DNA of 64,000 nucleotides from Aureibaculum marinum (GTDB lineage: Bacteria > Bacteroidota > Bacteroidia > Flavobacteriales > Flavobacteriaceae): positions 1 to 64,000 of the forward strand of contig NZ_RPFJ01000074.1 in assembly GCF_003813905.1 (NCBI RefSeq), read 5' to 3'. Shown here in pieces: positions 9,348-19,221 of this stretch. The stretch's first letter is position 1; every line of letters starts with the position of its first letter. A program made the position numbers and the translations under genes. The notes beneath the pieces are model-generated. The model made no database searches and was not told where the DNA came from. It worked only from the letters and a program-made list of their open reading frames with translations.

Positions 9348-9759
9348 TTCTTATTTAGATTAATTACAAATAAGGTGCAAATATATAATTTATTATTATT
9401 TAGACTGAATATAAATAATAATTTTTTCTCTTTTTTTAATTTTTAATAGTTTCAAAAGTTTGTACGGTTTTGAAGCGGTATTGAGAGGTTTATATGTAAA
9501 AAAAGTAATCTTATTTTTTTAGTGCTGAAATTCAGTAGTTTATTGTTTTATAACAATGGGTGTATCTTATACTAAACTAATAAACCAGATTGGTGAAAAT
9601 TTTAGTTTTTAGGATTCTTAATTTTTTCTCTTTTAGCTATTATTATTCAAAAATTTCAAATCTTAAATCTTTTTTTATACTTATTTTTGATGCAGAATTA
9701 ACAATACTCTATAAATTGTAAAATTGTCGTATTTATTTATAGATATCAAACCTTAAAAA
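9348..9759. other. Divergent intergenic region between the TonB receptor gene and panB
   Basis: These 412 AT-rich bases separate divergent genes. They contain the receptor's likely -7 box (9378-9385), a short palindrome CTGAAATTCAG (9525-9535) and a nearby inverted repeat ATTGTT/AACAAT (9542-9557). No open frame of useful length and no RNA gene were recognised. No convincing -7 box for panB was found. Confidence 0.5.
9378..9385 (-). promoter_or_regulatory. -7 box TATATTTG for the TonB receptor locus
   Basis: On the minus strand TATATTTG matches the Bacteroidota -7 consensus TAnnTTTG and lies about 31 bases before the TTG start. A clear -33 TTTG element is not present at the usual distance. 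Confidence 0.5.
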
Positions 9760-10578
9760 ATGTCAACAGCAAAAAAAGTTTATAAGAGAGTTACAACAAA
9801 ATCTTTAGTAGAGATGAAGCGTAACAATAGAAAAATTGCCATGCTTACAGCTTATGATTATACCATGGCAAAAATTATTGATAACGCTGGTATAGATGTA
9901 ATTTTAGTTGGAGATTCTGCATCTAACGTTATGGCGGGTCATGAAACCACATTGCCTATTACTTTAGATCAGATGATTTACCATGCTTCTTCAGTAATAC
10001 GAGCTGTTGAGCGGTGTTTAGTAGTTGTAGATTTGCCTTTTGGTAGTTATCAAGGAAACTCAAGAAATGCATTAGAATCCGCTATAAGAATAATGAAAGA
10101 ATCTGGTGCACATTCAATAAAAATTGAAGGCGGTAAAGAAATTTCTGAATCCATAACTAGAATCCTTTCTGCTGGTATTCCAGTAATGGGGCATTTAGGG
10201 TTAACACCACAATCCATTTATAAATTTGGAACCTATAGTGTAAGAGCAAAAGAAGACGAAGAGGCAGAAAAACTTAAAGAAGATGCTAAATTGTTAGAAG
10301 AATTAGGATGTTTTGCTTTGGTTTTAGAGAAGGTTCCTGCAAAATTAGCTAAAGAAGTAGCTGAAAGTATAAGTATTCCAGTTATAGGAATAGGTGCAGG
10401 AGGCGGTGTTGATGGTCAAGTTTTAGTAACTCATGATATGTTAGGCATGAATCATGAATTTAGCCCACGTTTTTTACGTAGATATTTAGATTTATACAGT
10501 GAAATGGATGGAGCATTAAAGAATTATATCAATGATGTGAAATCGGGTGATTTTCCAAATGATGAAGAACAGTATTAG
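9760..10578 (+). CDS. panB: 3-methyl-2-oxobutanoate hydroxymethyltransferase
   Basis: PanB transfers a hydroxymethyl group from methylenetetrahydrofolate to 3-methyl-2-oxobutanoate to make ketopantoate, the first committed step of pantothenate and coenzyme A synthesis in the cytoplasm. The 272-residue length is normal. Recognisable family segments are [40 protein letters not shown] and [15 protein letters not shown], which carry the metal- and substrate-binding residues. The start is ATG at 9760. It appears monocistronic; the next gene starts 172 bases downstream. Confidence 0.95.
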   Translation: MSTAKKVYKRVTTKSLVEMKRNNRKIAMLTAYDYTMAKIIDNAGIDVILVGDSASNVMAGHETTLPITLDQMIYHASSVIRAVERCLVVVDLPFGSYQGNSRNALESAIRIMKESGAHSIKIEGGKEISESITRILSAGIPVMGHLGLTPQSIYKFGTYSVRAKEDEEAEKLKEDAKLLEELGCFALVLEKVPAKLAKEVAESISIPVIGIGAGGGVDGQVLVTHDMLGMNHEFSPRFLRRYLDLYSEMDGALKNYINDVKSGDFPNDEEQY

Positions 10579-10750
10579 TATTAATGTTTTTATATACTTA
10601 AACAAAACTTTAACATTTTTAGAATAATCAACTTAAATTATTCCCAATTTCTTTTGTATCCCTTTATTTTAACCAAATTTTAACAACTTAGCCTTTGTTG
10701 AAATGCTAAGTTTGTTATCGAAAAAAATAGTTATAATTTTAAATTAGCGA

Positions 10751-11755
10751 ATGGAAGAATTAAACCCAACTGTTGACATTAGAGCCATCAACGATAAAAT
10801 TGAAAAGCAAAGTGCCTTTATTGACTTGTTAACGCTAGAAATGAAAAAGGTTATCGTTGGTCAGAAGCACATGGTGGAACGTTTATTGATTGGTTTATTA
10901 GGGAATGGACACATTTTGTTAGAAGGTGTTCCTGGACTTGCCAAGACCTTAGCAATTAATACGCTAGCCAAAGCTGTAAAAGGTTCATTTAGTAGGGTTC
11001 AGTTTACACCCGATTTGTTGCCGGCCGATGTTGTTGGTACGATGATTTATAACATGAAAGAGAATGATTTCTCTATCAAAAAAGGACCAATTTTTGCAAA
11101 CTTTGTTTTGGCAGATGAGATTAATAGAGCTCCAGCCAAAGTTCAATCAGCTTTGTTAGAAGCCATGCAAGAACATCAAGTTACTATCGGTGAAACCTCA
11201 TTTAAACTTCCAGAGCCATTTTTGGTAATGGCTACTCAAAACCCAATAGAACAAGAAGGAACCTATCCTTTACCGGAAGCTCAAGTGGATCGTTTTATGT
11301 TAAAAACAGTTATTGACTATCCTAAACAAGCGGAAGAACAGTTAATAATGCGGAATAACTTAAGTGGAAACTTTGAAAAAGTTAATCCCATTGTTACTTT
11401 AGAAGAAATACTAACAGCCAGAGAAGCTGTTAAGGAGGTTTATATGGATGAGAAAATTGAAAAATATATACTTGATATTGTTTTCGCAACCCGTTCTCCA
11501 GAAGACTTTAGACTACCTGACTTAAAACAATTAATTAGCTATGGGGCTTCACCAAGAGGTAGTATTAACTTAGCTATGGCATCTAAATGTTACGCTTTTA
11601 TTAAACATAGAGGTTATGTAATTCCAGAAGATGTTAGAGCTGTTGTACATGATGTACTTCGTCATAGAGTTGGTATTACTTATGAAGCTGAAGCGGAAAA
11701 CATCACCTCAATTGATGTTATTAATAAAATTGTAAACGAAGTAGAAGTACCTTAA
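10751..11755 (+). CDS. moxR: MoxR family AAA+ ATPase
   Basis: This 334-residue AAA+ ATPase has a Walker A motif GVPGLAKT (59-66) and a Walker B motif VLADEINRA (DE at 122-123). MoxR proteins act as chaperones that load or mature partner proteins with von Willebrand A (vWA) domains. It heads the gene block that includes the DUF58 protein and BatA/BatB, the usual arrangement in the phylum. Upstream, TAGCCTTTG at 10689-10697 resembles a -7 box but has one extra spacer base. Confidence 0.93.
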   Translation: MEELNPTVDIRAINDKIEKQSAFIDLLTLEMKKVIVGQKHMVERLLIGLLGNGHILLEGVPGLAKTLAINTLAKAVKGSFSRVQFTPDLLPADVVGTMIYNMKENDFSIKKGPIFANFVLADEINRAPAKVQSALLEAMQEHQVTIGETSFKLPEPFLVMATQNPIEQEGTYPLPEAQVDRFMLKTVIDYPKQAEEQLIMRNNLSGNFEKVNPIVTLEEILTAREAVKEVYMDEKIEKYILDIVFATRSPEDFRLPDLKQLISYGASPRGSINLAMASKCYAFIKHRGYVIPEDVRAVVHDVLRHRVGITYEAEAENITSIDVINKIVNEVEVP

Positions 11756-11843
11756 AATAAGTCTTCAGTTTGCAGTCATCAATTATTTTGACTGTCAACT
11801 TATGGCTGCTGACTGAAGACTGTCAACTGCAGACCGAAAAAAA
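11756..11843. repeat. Intergenic GACTGAAGACTG-type repeat with inverted arms
   Basis: The whole gap between moxR and the DUF58 gene is made of variants of CAGTC, CTGACTG and GACTGAAGACTG. GTCTTCAGT (11761-11769) and ACTGAAGAC (11812-11820) form a perfect 9-base inverted repeat. The 12-mer GACTGAAGACTG at 11811-11822 recurs exactly at 32226-32237. Its role is unknown; it has no coding potential. Confidence 0.65.
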
Positions 11844-12713
11844 GTGGATACTAAAGAAATACTAAAAAAAGTTCGAAAAATTGAGATTAAGACACGTAGG
11901 TTGTCTGATCATATATTTTCAGGAGAATACCATAGCTCCTTTAAAGGGAGAGGTATGACTTTTTCTGAAGTACGCCAATACCAATTTGGTGATGATATTC
12001 GCTCTATTGATTGGAATGTAACTGCTCGATATCACGAACCCTTTGTTAAAGTTTTTGAAGAAGAAAGAGAATTAACCATGGTATTGATGGTTGATGTTAG
12101 TGGGTCTGAGTTTTTTGGTACAATAGAACAGTTTAAGCGTGAAACCATCACAGAAATTAGTGCAACTTTAGCCTTTTCAGCAATACAGAATAACGATAAG
12201 GTAGGGTTACTTTTATTTTCTGATGAAATAGAACTTTTTATTCCTCCTAAAAAAGGTAAAACACATGTTTTACGGATTATTAGAGAATTAATTGAGTTTA
12301 CACCAAAAAGTAAAAAAACAGATATTAATCAGGCTTTAAGATATTTATCTAATGTAATGAAGAAAAAGGCTATCGTTTTTATGTTATCTGATTTTATGGA
12401 TGATGATTATGATAATGCCTTAAAAATTGTAGCTAGAAAACATGATGTAACTGGAATAAGGGTTTATGATCGTTTTGAAGAGAATTTACCTTCATTAGGT
12501 ATGGTGCCTATGTTAGATGCGGAAACAGGAAAAACACTTTTGGTAAATACATCCTCAAAAAAAATAAGAAATAATTATAGATCACATTACTTAAAAGCTG
12601 TTGATCAGTTTGAAAATACTTTTAGAAAAAGTGGTGCAGGAATCATCAATACACGTATTGATGAAAGTTATGTAAAGAAATTATTAGGATATTTTAAACG
12701 TAAAGGAGCTTAG
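11844..12713 (+). CDS. DUF58 domain protein of the MoxR/Bat operon
   Basis: The 289-residue cytoplasmic protein matches the DUF58 family: the N-terminal part contains GRGMTFSEVRQYQFGDD and IDWNVTAR, followed by a vWA-like fold with DVSGS as a MIDAS-type metal site (about residue 83). Such proteins are partners of MoxR ATPases. The start is GTG at 11844, directly after the repeat region; an ATG start would truncate the conserved N-terminus. Its stop TAG overlaps the next gene's GTG by one base (TAGTG), which indicates translational coupling. Confidence 0.9.
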   Translation: MDTKEILKKVRKIEIKTRRLSDHIFSGEYHSSFKGRGMTFSEVRQYQFGDDIRSIDWNVTARYHEPFVKVFEEERELTMVLMVDVSGSEFFGTIEQFKRETITEISATLAFSAIQNNDKVGLLLFSDEIELFIPPKKGKTHVLRIIRELIEFTPKSKKTDINQALRYLSNVMKKKAIVFMLSDFMDDDYDNALKIVARKHDVTGIRVYDRFEENLPSLGMVPMLDAETGKTLLVNTSSKKIRNNYRSHYLKAVDQFENTFRKSGAGIINTRIDESYVKKLLGYFKRKGA

Positions 12714-13729
12714 TGAATAAAAAAGATAACATAATTGTAAAAAAAATTCCATTATTGAAGCATGTTTCTGAATCTTTTAACACAGGTTTAAAAGGAATAA
12801 AAGGGGTATTTTTTACCTTATTTTTACTAGTCACTTTTATAACTAATGCCCAAATTAAAGAGCCTTTAGAACCTAAAGTATCTGTAAAAGCAGATACTAC
12901 AAAAATTAGAATAGGAGAACAAATTAACTATCAAATTACGGTAGAAAATGTTGAAACAGGAGTCACTTTTCCTGAGTTAAAATTAGACCCTACAGGTAAA
13001 ATTGAAGTAGTAGAAGATTTAAACATAGACACATTAAAAAATAGACTAGTTAGAAAGTACCTATTAACAAGTTTTGATAGTGGAAGTTATACTATTCCAC
13101 AGCAAAAAATTACTGTTTGGAGTCAAGAGTATTTGACAGATTCAATTAAGGTTGATGTTGCTACTGTAGCGGTAGACACCTTAAAACAAAATATGTATCC
13201 AATAAAGGCAGTTCAAGATGAACCGTATACTTTTGACGATTTTAAAAATTACTTATGGTGGCTATTAGGCATTTTACTTGTGCTTGCAATTGTGTTGTAT
13301 TTTGTCTTTAGAAAGAAAAAAACAATAGAAGAGATTGAAGCTAAAATTCCACCTTACGATTTGGCTTTAAAACGCCTAAAAGAACTGGATAATAAACAGC
13401 TATGGCAAAAAAATAAAATAAAACAGTATTATGTAGAGTTGACGGATATTGTTAGATCGTACATAGAACGTGAATTAAATATACCAGCATTAGAATCAAC
13501 CACTAATGAATTAATGGAAACCATTACTGATTTTAATAAATCGAGTTCATTAGATATTCCTGATACAACTTTAAAAAAGTTACAAAAATTGCTAAAAGAT
13601 GCTGATTTAGTCAAGTTTGCAAAGTACGTTCCTTTATCAAATGAAATAGAGTTGCATAGAAATGATGCAGGAGAATTGATTGAAGTTTTACACCCTAAAA
13701 CAAAGAAAGAAGATGAAGCTGTGGAATAA
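12713..13729 (+). CDS. BatD-like membrane protein of the Bat operon
   Basis: The protein has 338 residues. An N-terminal hydrophobic segment (about 33-46, ending ITNAQ) acts as a signal anchor or signal peptide. A beta-rich extracytoplasmic domain follows (about 50-165, with KIRIGEQINYQITVENVE, as in BatD-type proteins), then one membrane span (about 180-198) and a helical cytoplasmic tail resembling the C-terminal part of BatD. It is coupled to the DUF58 gene upstream and overlaps batA by 17 bases downstream. The function is unknown; it probably belongs to the Bat envelope complex. GTG start. Confidence 0.75.
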   Translation: MNKKDNIIVKKIPLLKHVSESFNTGLKGIKGVFFTLFLLVTFITNAQIKEPLEPKVSVKADTTKIRIGEQINYQITVENVETGVTFPELKLDPTGKIEVVEDLNIDTLKNRLVRKYLLTSFDSGSYTIPQQKITVWSQEYLTDSIKVDVATVAVDTLKQNMYPIKAVQDEPYTFDDFKNYLWWLLGILLVLAIVLYFVFRKKKTIEEIEAKIPPYDLALKRLKELDNKQLWQKNKIKQYYVELTDIVRSYIERELNIPALESTTNELMETITDFNKSSSLDIPDTTLKKLQKLLKDADLVKFAKYVPLSNEIELHRNDAGELIEVLHPKTKKEDEAVE

Positions 13730-14717
13730 CTTAGAACTTACAAATCCTGAATTTTTGTGGTTATTCTTGCTGATACCATTATTGGCAATTTGGTACTTTT
13801 TTGTACGTAAAAAGGACAAAGCAACATTAACCATTTCAAGTGTTAAAGGGTTTAAAGAAACTTCAGTTTTGGCAAAATTAAAACCAATGTTGTATGTGTT
13901 ACGATTGTTAGCATTATCTGCACTGATATTGGCAATGGCAAGACCCAGAAATGTTGAAGTTAGTACAAAAACAAAAACTACAAGTGGTATTGATATTGTT
14001 ATGGCAATTGATATTTCTGCAAGTATGTTGGCTAAAGATTTACGTCCAAATCGTTTGGAAGCCCTAAAAGTTGTTGCTAAAGATTTTGTAAATCAAAGAC
14101 CTAATGATAGAATTGGAATTGTAGTTTATGCTGGTGAGAGTTTTTCGCAAACTCCTATTACTAGTGATAAACGGATTGTTCTCAACTCTATTGACAGATT
14201 AAATTGGGGAGATTTAGATGGAGGTACAGCTATAGGAATGGGATTAGGTTCTGCAGTAAACAGATTAAAAGATAGTAAATCTTCAAGTAAGGTTATTATT
14301 CTATTGACAGATGGAGTTAATAATTCAGGATTTATAGATCCGAAAACAGCAACAGAACTTGCTAAAGAGTTAAATATTAAAGTGTATACGATTGGAATAG
14401 GAACCAATGGAACGGCAGAATTTCCGGTAGCAAGAGATATTGATGGACGCTTAATTTTTAGAATGCAACCTGTAGAAATTGATGAAGCTTTGTTAAAATA
14501 TATTGCAAATGAAACGGAAGGAAAATATTTTAGAGCAACAAATAATGAAAAGCTAGAGTCAATTTATGATGAAATTAATAAATTAGAAAAAACAGAAATA
14601 GAAGAGTTTAAATACTATAATTACCAAGAGAAATATCGTCCATTAGTTTTATTGGGAGGCTTTTTGGTTTTGTTTGAAATGCTATTGCGTTATACAGTAT
14701 TTAGAAGTTTTATTTAG
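13713..14717 (+). CDS. batA: vWA-domain aerotolerance protein BatA
   Basis: From ATG at 13713 the protein has 334 residues. A longer TTG start at 13680 is less likely because it lacks the usual BatA beginning. Two membrane spans near the N-terminus (about 14-30 and 60-76) precede a vWA domain with the MIDAS motif DISAS and later LLTDG, and a C-terminal membrane span follows. BatA proteins are membrane vWA proteins first linked to oxygen tolerance in Bacteroides. BatB lies 62 bases downstream. Confidence 0.9.
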   Translation: MKLWNNLELTNPEFLWLFLLIPLLAIWYFFVRKKDKATLTISSVKGFKETSVLAKLKPMLYVLRLLALSALILAMARPRNVEVSTKTKTTSGIDIVMAIDISASMLAKDLRPNRLEALKVVAKDFVNQRPNDRIGIVVYAGESFSQTPITSDKRIVLNSIDRLNWGDLDGGTAIGMGLGSAVNRLKDSKSSSKVIILLTDGVNNSGFIDPKTATELAKELNIKVYTIGIGTNGTAEFPVARDIDGRLIFRMQPVEIDEALLKYIANETEGKYFRATNNEKLESIYDEINKLEKTEIEEFKYYNYQEKYRPLVLLGGFLVLFEMLLRYTVFRSFI

Positions 14718-14779
14718 TATATAAATTGGCCAAACATAATTAAAGAAACGGTTAAACAACTATTAAATCCATTATTAGA

Positions 14780-15823
14780 GTGTATCAATTAGAAGAAAAG
14801 ACATATTTTTATTACTTCACTGTTATTGCAGTGCTTTTCTTGGCGTATTTGTTTGTTTCATTATGGAAAAAACGCAAGCAAAGATTATTTGCTGATAGTG
14901 GTTTGTTGGAGAAATTAAGTCCAGAAATATCGCCATTTAAATCGTTTTTTAAGACATTAATGGTTGCATTAGCATTGTCTTTTTTAATTATTGCTTTGGT
15001 AAATCCTAAAATGGGAACAAAACTTAAAACAATTACAAGAGAAGGAGTAGATGTTGTTTTTGCATTAGATGTTTCTAAGAGTATGTTGGCGGAAGATGTA
15101 GCACCGAATAGATTAGAAAAATCTAAACAAATTATTTCAAGAATTATTGATAAGTTGGGTAGTGATAGAGTTGGAATAATTATTTATGCGGGTAATGCTT
15201 ATCCTTTATTGCCCATTACTACAGATCAGGCTGCTGCTAAAATGTTTTTACAAAATGCTGATCCAGATATGGTTTCTTCGCAAGGAACCGCTATCAACGA
15301 AGCTTTAAAACTAGGTAAAAGTTATTTTGATGATGATGAACAAACCAATAGGTATCTAATTTTACTTTCTGATGGTGAAGATCATGAAGAAAACGTAAGT
15401 TATATTGCTGAAGAGGCTACTAAAGAAGGCGTTAAAATATTTACAATAGGTATTGGAAATGCAGATGGAGGACCAATTCCAGTAAAAAGAAATGGTACTC
15501 TGGTTGGGTATAAAAAAGATAGGGAAGGAGAAGTAGTAATTACAAGGATGAATGACGAAACTTTGAAAAAGATTGCAACTGAAGGAAATGGAGAATATAT
15601 TTATGGAGGAAATACTACAGAAACCGTTGATTATATTAACGATTTGCTCTTAAAAGCAGATAAAAAGGAATTTGAAACCAAACAGTTTTCTGATTTTAAA
15701 GACCAATTTCAATGGTTTTTAGGTTTAGGTATTTTGTTTTTAGTCTTTGATGCCTTAATGTTTAATAAAAAAACAAAATGGATTCAAAAACTTAATTTGT
15801 TTAACGAACGAAAAGAAAAATAG
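14780..15823 (+). CDS. batB: vWA-domain aerotolerance protein BatB
   Basis: The 347-residue protein has the same plan as BatA: two N-terminal membrane spans (about 10-28 and 58-76), a vWA domain with the MIDAS motif DVSKS and LLSDGED, and a C-terminal span. The start is GTG at 14780, giving MYQLEEKTYFYYF, the usual beginning of BatB. One base separates its stop from batC. The 62-base gap before it contains AAGAAACGGTTAAAC (14743-14757), found again before the ankyrin gene at 23834. Confidence 0.9.
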   Translation: MYQLEEKTYFYYFTVIAVLFLAYLFVSLWKKRKQRLFADSGLLEKLSPEISPFKSFFKTLMVALALSFLIIALVNPKMGTKLKTITREGVDVVFALDVSKSMLAEDVAPNRLEKSKQIISRIIDKLGSDRVGIIIYAGNAYPLLPITTDQAAAKMFLQNADPDMVSSQGTAINEALKLGKSYFDDDEQTNRYLILLSDGEDHEENVSYIAEEATKEGVKIFTIGIGNADGGPIPVKRNGTLVGYKKDREGEVVITRMNDETLKKIATEGNGEYIYGGNTTETVDYINDLLLKADKKEFETKQFSDFKDQFQWFLGLGILFLVFDALMFNKKTKWIQKLNLFNERKEK

Positions 15824-15824
15824 G

Positions 15825-16655
15825 ATGAAGAGGATTTTAATGATTATTATACTAGTACAAAGTATAGCTGTTTTCGCTCAAAAAGAAGATGAACAGCCAA
15901 AGGTTGAAAAAGAGGTAAAGGAGTTAATCAGATCTGGTAATGAATTGTATGAACAACAAAATTATGTTGAAGCGGAAGCTAATTATAAAAAAGCCTTAGA
16001 ACAGAATCCAAATTATGAAAAAGCTAGTTATAATTTAGGGAATGCTATTTATCAACAAAATAAATATAAAGAAGCTTTACCCATGTATGAATTGGTTTCA
16101 AAAACCGCTAAAGATAAATTGACCAAAGCAGAATCTTTTCATAATATAGGCAATGCATTATTAAAAGAAAAGCAATATGCACAAGCCATTGAAGCTTATA
16201 AAAATGCTTTACGTAATAACTCTAAAGATGATGAAACACGTTATAATTTAGCATTGGCTCAGAAATTATTGAAAAACGAGCAAAATCAGAAAGAAGACGA
16301 TAACGAAAATAAAGACAAGGATAAGAAGCAGAATGATAAAAATGAAGACAAGGATAAAGAGAATAAGGATAATAAAGACGAAAACGATAAAAATAAAGAT
16401 AAGGATAAAGACAATAAAGGAGATAACAAAGATGATAAAAAGGACGATAATAAAGATCAGAACAAGGATAAAAACCAAGACCAAGGCGATAATGATAAAG
16501 ATGAAAAACAACCAAAACCAAATCCTAGTCAGTTATCGCCACAGCAAGTTAAGCAACTGTTAGAAGCCATGAATAATGAAGAGAACAAAACGCAGAAAAA
16601 AATAAATGCAAAAAAATCTAAAGGGAAAAAAGTAAAACAAGAAAAAGATTGGTAA
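15825..16655 (+). CDS. batC: TPR protein BatC with a charged low-complexity tail
   Basis: The 276-residue protein has a signal peptide ending in AVFAQ and about three TPR units (residues 35-145, for example NYEKASYNLGNAIYQQNKY). A long Lys/Asp/Asn/Glu low-complexity stretch (about 150-235) follows, then a short basic C-terminus. TPRs mediate protein contacts, probably among the Bat membrane proteins in the periplasm. The tail is encoded by AAAGA(T/C)-rich DNA, which also opens spurious frames on both strands. It lies between batB and batD in the same direction. Confidence 0.88.
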   Translation: MKRILMIIILVQSIAVFAQKEDEQPKVEKEVKELIRSGNELYEQQNYVEAEANYKKALEQNPNYEKASYNLGNAIYQQNKYKEALPMYELVSKTAKDKLTKAESFHNIGNALLKEKQYAQAIEAYKNALRNNSKDDETRYNLALAQKLLKNEQNQKEDDNENKDKDKKQNDKNEDKDKENKDNKDENDKNKDKDKDNKGDNKDDKKDDNKDQNKDKNQDQGDNDKDEKQPKPNPSQLSPQQVKQLLEAMNNEENKTQKKINAKKSKGKKVKQEKDW

Positions 16656-16699
16656 TACTGTTTGTACTAAGCTATCTTTTCTAATGAAATTAAAAGTAA

Positions 16700-18466
16700 A
16701 TGTTTAAAAAAGTAAACATATTAGTAGTATTTCTTACACTAAGTCAATCTATACTTGCTCAAGAAACTTCATTTAAGGCTACTGTAAGTAAAGATAGATT
16801 GGGTGTAAATGAACGTTTGCGTATTACTTTTACCATTAATAAACAAGGTGGGGATAATTTTACACCTCCAGATTTTAAAGATTTTAAGGTATTAGCAGGG
16901 CCAATGCAATCCACAAGTTTTTCATCATTTAATGGTAAAAAGTCTTTTGAAATGGCCTATTCATATACGCTTGAACCGAAAAGAAAAGGAACCATAGTAA
17001 TTCCTTCTGCTAGTATTGAATTGGATGATACTATTATAAAAACCAATACCGTAAAAATAACAGTTACCGATGCGGTTGAAATTCCTAAAGATCCCAATGA
17101 TCCTAAGTATATAGCTTCACAAAATATTCATTTGGTTGCAGAGGTTTCAAATTCTAATCCTTATGTTGGTGAAAGTATATCTGTGGTGTATAAAATTTAT
17201 GTTGACGTTAATAAGGTTAATGTTAGAAATTACCGAGAAACGGAGTCACCGTCTTTTAATGGTTTTTGGAGTCAAAATATTGAAGTAAATCAATCAGACT
17301 CTAAAGAAGGTACGTTTCAAGGAAGAACACATCGTTATGCAATATTGCGTAAGGTAGTGTTAATTCCACAGAAATCAGGTAAACTAACCATAAGTCCTTT
17401 AGAAATGGAAATTGGAGCTGGAGTGCCTACTGGTAGACGAGATTTATTTGGAAATATGATGACTAGAAATTTTAATTTTACAGCTACAACAGGAGAGCGT
17501 ATAATTAATGTTAAGCCATTGCCTACCGAAAATCAGCCTATTGACTTTACAGGAGCTGTTGGAGATTTTAATTTTAGAGTTTCTACCAATAAAAATGAAT
17601 TAAAGGCTAATGATGTTGCTCAAATTAAAGTAGAAATTTCAGGTAAAGGAAACCTTAAAATGCTGGTGATGCCAAAAATTGAAACACCATCAGGTCTCGA
17701 AAAGTATGAACCTGAACACAAAGAAAGTATAAGGGCTTCTTTAAGTGGGTTTTCAGGAACTATTTCTGATGAATATACTGTTGTACCTCAATTTAGAGGT
17801 AAATATAAAATTCCGCCAACAACCTTTTCTTATTTTAGTTTAAAAGATAAAGCGTATAAAACTATTACTTCAGATGCTATAATTATTAATGCTCCAGAAG
17901 GTAAAGAAGCAACGGATGGTAATGTAGTAACTACAACTAAAAGAAATGTTATTAGCAACGCACAAGATATTCATTTTATAAGTACAAGTGCTGATTTAAC
18001 GCCAAGAATTACTTCGAAAGATTTTTTTAAATCTAACTTGTTTTATCTGTTGATGATTATTCCGCTATTGTCTATTCCGTTAGGAATTTTTATTGGATAT
18101 AGAAAACAAAAACGTGATAGTGATATTGTTGGAAATAAACGTCGTAAAGCGGACAGGTTGGCTAAAAAGTATTTATCAGAAGCTAAAAAACAACTAGGTA
18201 ATAAAGAGAATTTTTATGAAGCTTTAGAAAAAGCCTTGCATAATTATTTAAAAGCTAAATTACAGGTTGAAACAACTGATATTAGTAAAGATAAAATTAG
18301 AGAAATTCTATTAGATCGTAATGTAGATGAAAGTACTATTAATGAGTTTATAAAAGTATTTGACAGTTGTGATTATGCTCGTTATACACCAACAACTAAT
18401 GTTATGATGCAGCAAGAATATGAAACCGCTAGAAAGGTGATTGTTAAAATAGATAAACAATTATAA
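16700..18466 (+). CDS. batD: Oxygen-tolerance protein BatD
   Basis: This 588-residue protein has a signal peptide (ending SILAQ, about residue 20) and several beta-sandwich repeats in the periplasm, for example SKDRLGVNERLRITFTINK and NSNPYVGESISVVYKIY. A single membrane span lies near 448-468 and a helical cytoplasmic tail of about 115 residues follows. Length and order fit BatD. It follows batC by 44 bases and precedes batE by one base. Its exact biochemical role is not established in the family. Confidence 0.9.
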   Translation: MFKKVNILVVFLTLSQSILAQETSFKATVSKDRLGVNERLRITFTINKQGGDNFTPPDFKDFKVLAGPMQSTSFSSFNGKKSFEMAYSYTLEPKRKGTIVIPSASIELDDTIIKTNTVKITVTDAVEIPKDPNDPKYIASQNIHLVAEVSNSNPYVGESISVVYKIYVDVNKVNVRNYRETESPSFNGFWSQNIEVNQSDSKEGTFQGRTHRYAILRKVVLIPQKSGKLTISPLEMEIGAGVPTGRRDLFGNMMTRNFNFTATTGERIINVKPLPTENQPIDFTGAVGDFNFRVSTNKNELKANDVAQIKVEISGKGNLKMLVMPKIETPSGLEKYEPEHKESIRASLSGFSGTISDEYTVVPQFRGKYKIPPTTFSYFSLKDKAYKTITSDAIIINAPEGKEATDGNVVTTTKRNVISNAQDIHFISTSADLTPRITSKDFFKSNLFYLLMIIPLLSIPLGIFIGYRKQKRDSDIVGNKRRKADRLAKKYLSEAKKQLGNKENFYEALEKALHNYLKAKLQVETTDISKDKIREILLDRNVDESTINEFIKVFDSCDYARYTPTTNVMMQQEYETARKVIVKIDKQL

Positions 18467-18467
18467 G

Positions 18468-19220
18468 ATGAAAAATATTGTTTTAGTTATATTGTTATTA
18501 TCTTCTACAGGTGTTTTTGCAGCACAAGTAGACAGCTTATTTATGCGAGCCAATAAATTATATCAGAACGAAAAATATAGTGAGGCTTTAGAACTTTATA
18601 AAGAAATTGAAAAGCATAATATAACTTCAGATGACGTCTTATATAATATTGCAAACACGTATTATAAAATGAATAAAGTGGCTCCTGCTATTTATTATTA
18701 TGAGAAAGTGTTGCAACAAAGTCCTAATCATGCTGATGCTAAATTTAATTTGGCTTTTGCACAACGTATGACTTTAGATAATATAGAACCATTACCGAAA
18801 ACAATATGGCAAAAAATAAACGATAGTATTATTTTAAAATTTAGCTATAATACTTGGGCGTGGATAGCGGTTAGCTTATCTTTTTTATTTGCCGTATTAT
18901 TTTTATTATATCACTTTTCGTATAGTACAGCAAGCAAACGTTTTTATTTTGCCTCAAGCTTTATTAGTGCTTTTCTGACGGTTTTAATGATTGCAATAGC
19001 TTATCAAAATTATAAGTATGTAAAGTCAAATCAAGAAGCTATAGTTTTTGCTCAACAAACAGAGGTGAAAACGGCACCAACGGTTTCTAGTGAAGTTAGT
19101 TTCGAATTGCACGAAGGTACAAAAGTAAAAGTATTGGAAAGTCTGGATAACTGGAAAAAAATTAAAATAGCCGACGGTAAAATTGGCTGGATTGTGGCAG
19201 ATGATATTAAAGAGTTATAG
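18468..19220 (+). CDS. batE: TPR and SH3-domain protein BatE
   Basis: The 250-residue protein has a signal peptide (ending VFAAQ), two TPR units (about 20-95), two membrane spans (about 130-150 and 162-180) and a C-terminal bacterial SH3 domain (about 190-250) ending in WIVADDIKEL. This matches BatE, the last gene of the aerotolerance operon. It is one base from batD. The following gene is convergent, with only one base between the two stop codons. Confidence 0.88.
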   Translation: MKNIVLVILLLSSTGVFAAQVDSLFMRANKLYQNEKYSEALELYKEIEKHNITSDDVLYNIANTYYKMNKVAPAIYYYEKVLQQSPNHADAKFNLAFAQRMTLDNIEPLPKTIWQKINDSIILKFSYNTWAWIAVSLSFLFAVLFLLYHFSYSTASKRFYFASSFISAFLTVLMIAIAYQNYKYVKSNQEAIVFAQQTEVKTAPTVSSEVSFELHEGTKVKVLESLDNWKKIKIADGKIGWIVADDIKEL

Positions 19221-19221
19221 G

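Noticed and set aside
9348-9420. Fur-box search before the TonB receptor gene
   Set aside because: Only AT-rich sequence without a recognisable 19-base Fur palindrome was found, so iron control is not claimed from this site.
13680-13712. TTG at 13680 as start of batA
   Set aside because: The added residues are unlike BatA N-termini, and ATG 13713 gives the expected beginning.
16222-16563. Long open frames on both strands inside batC
   Set aside because: They arise from AAAGAT-rich low-complexity DNA coding for the Lys/Asp tail of BatC; their products are strings of a few residue types without starts or context.
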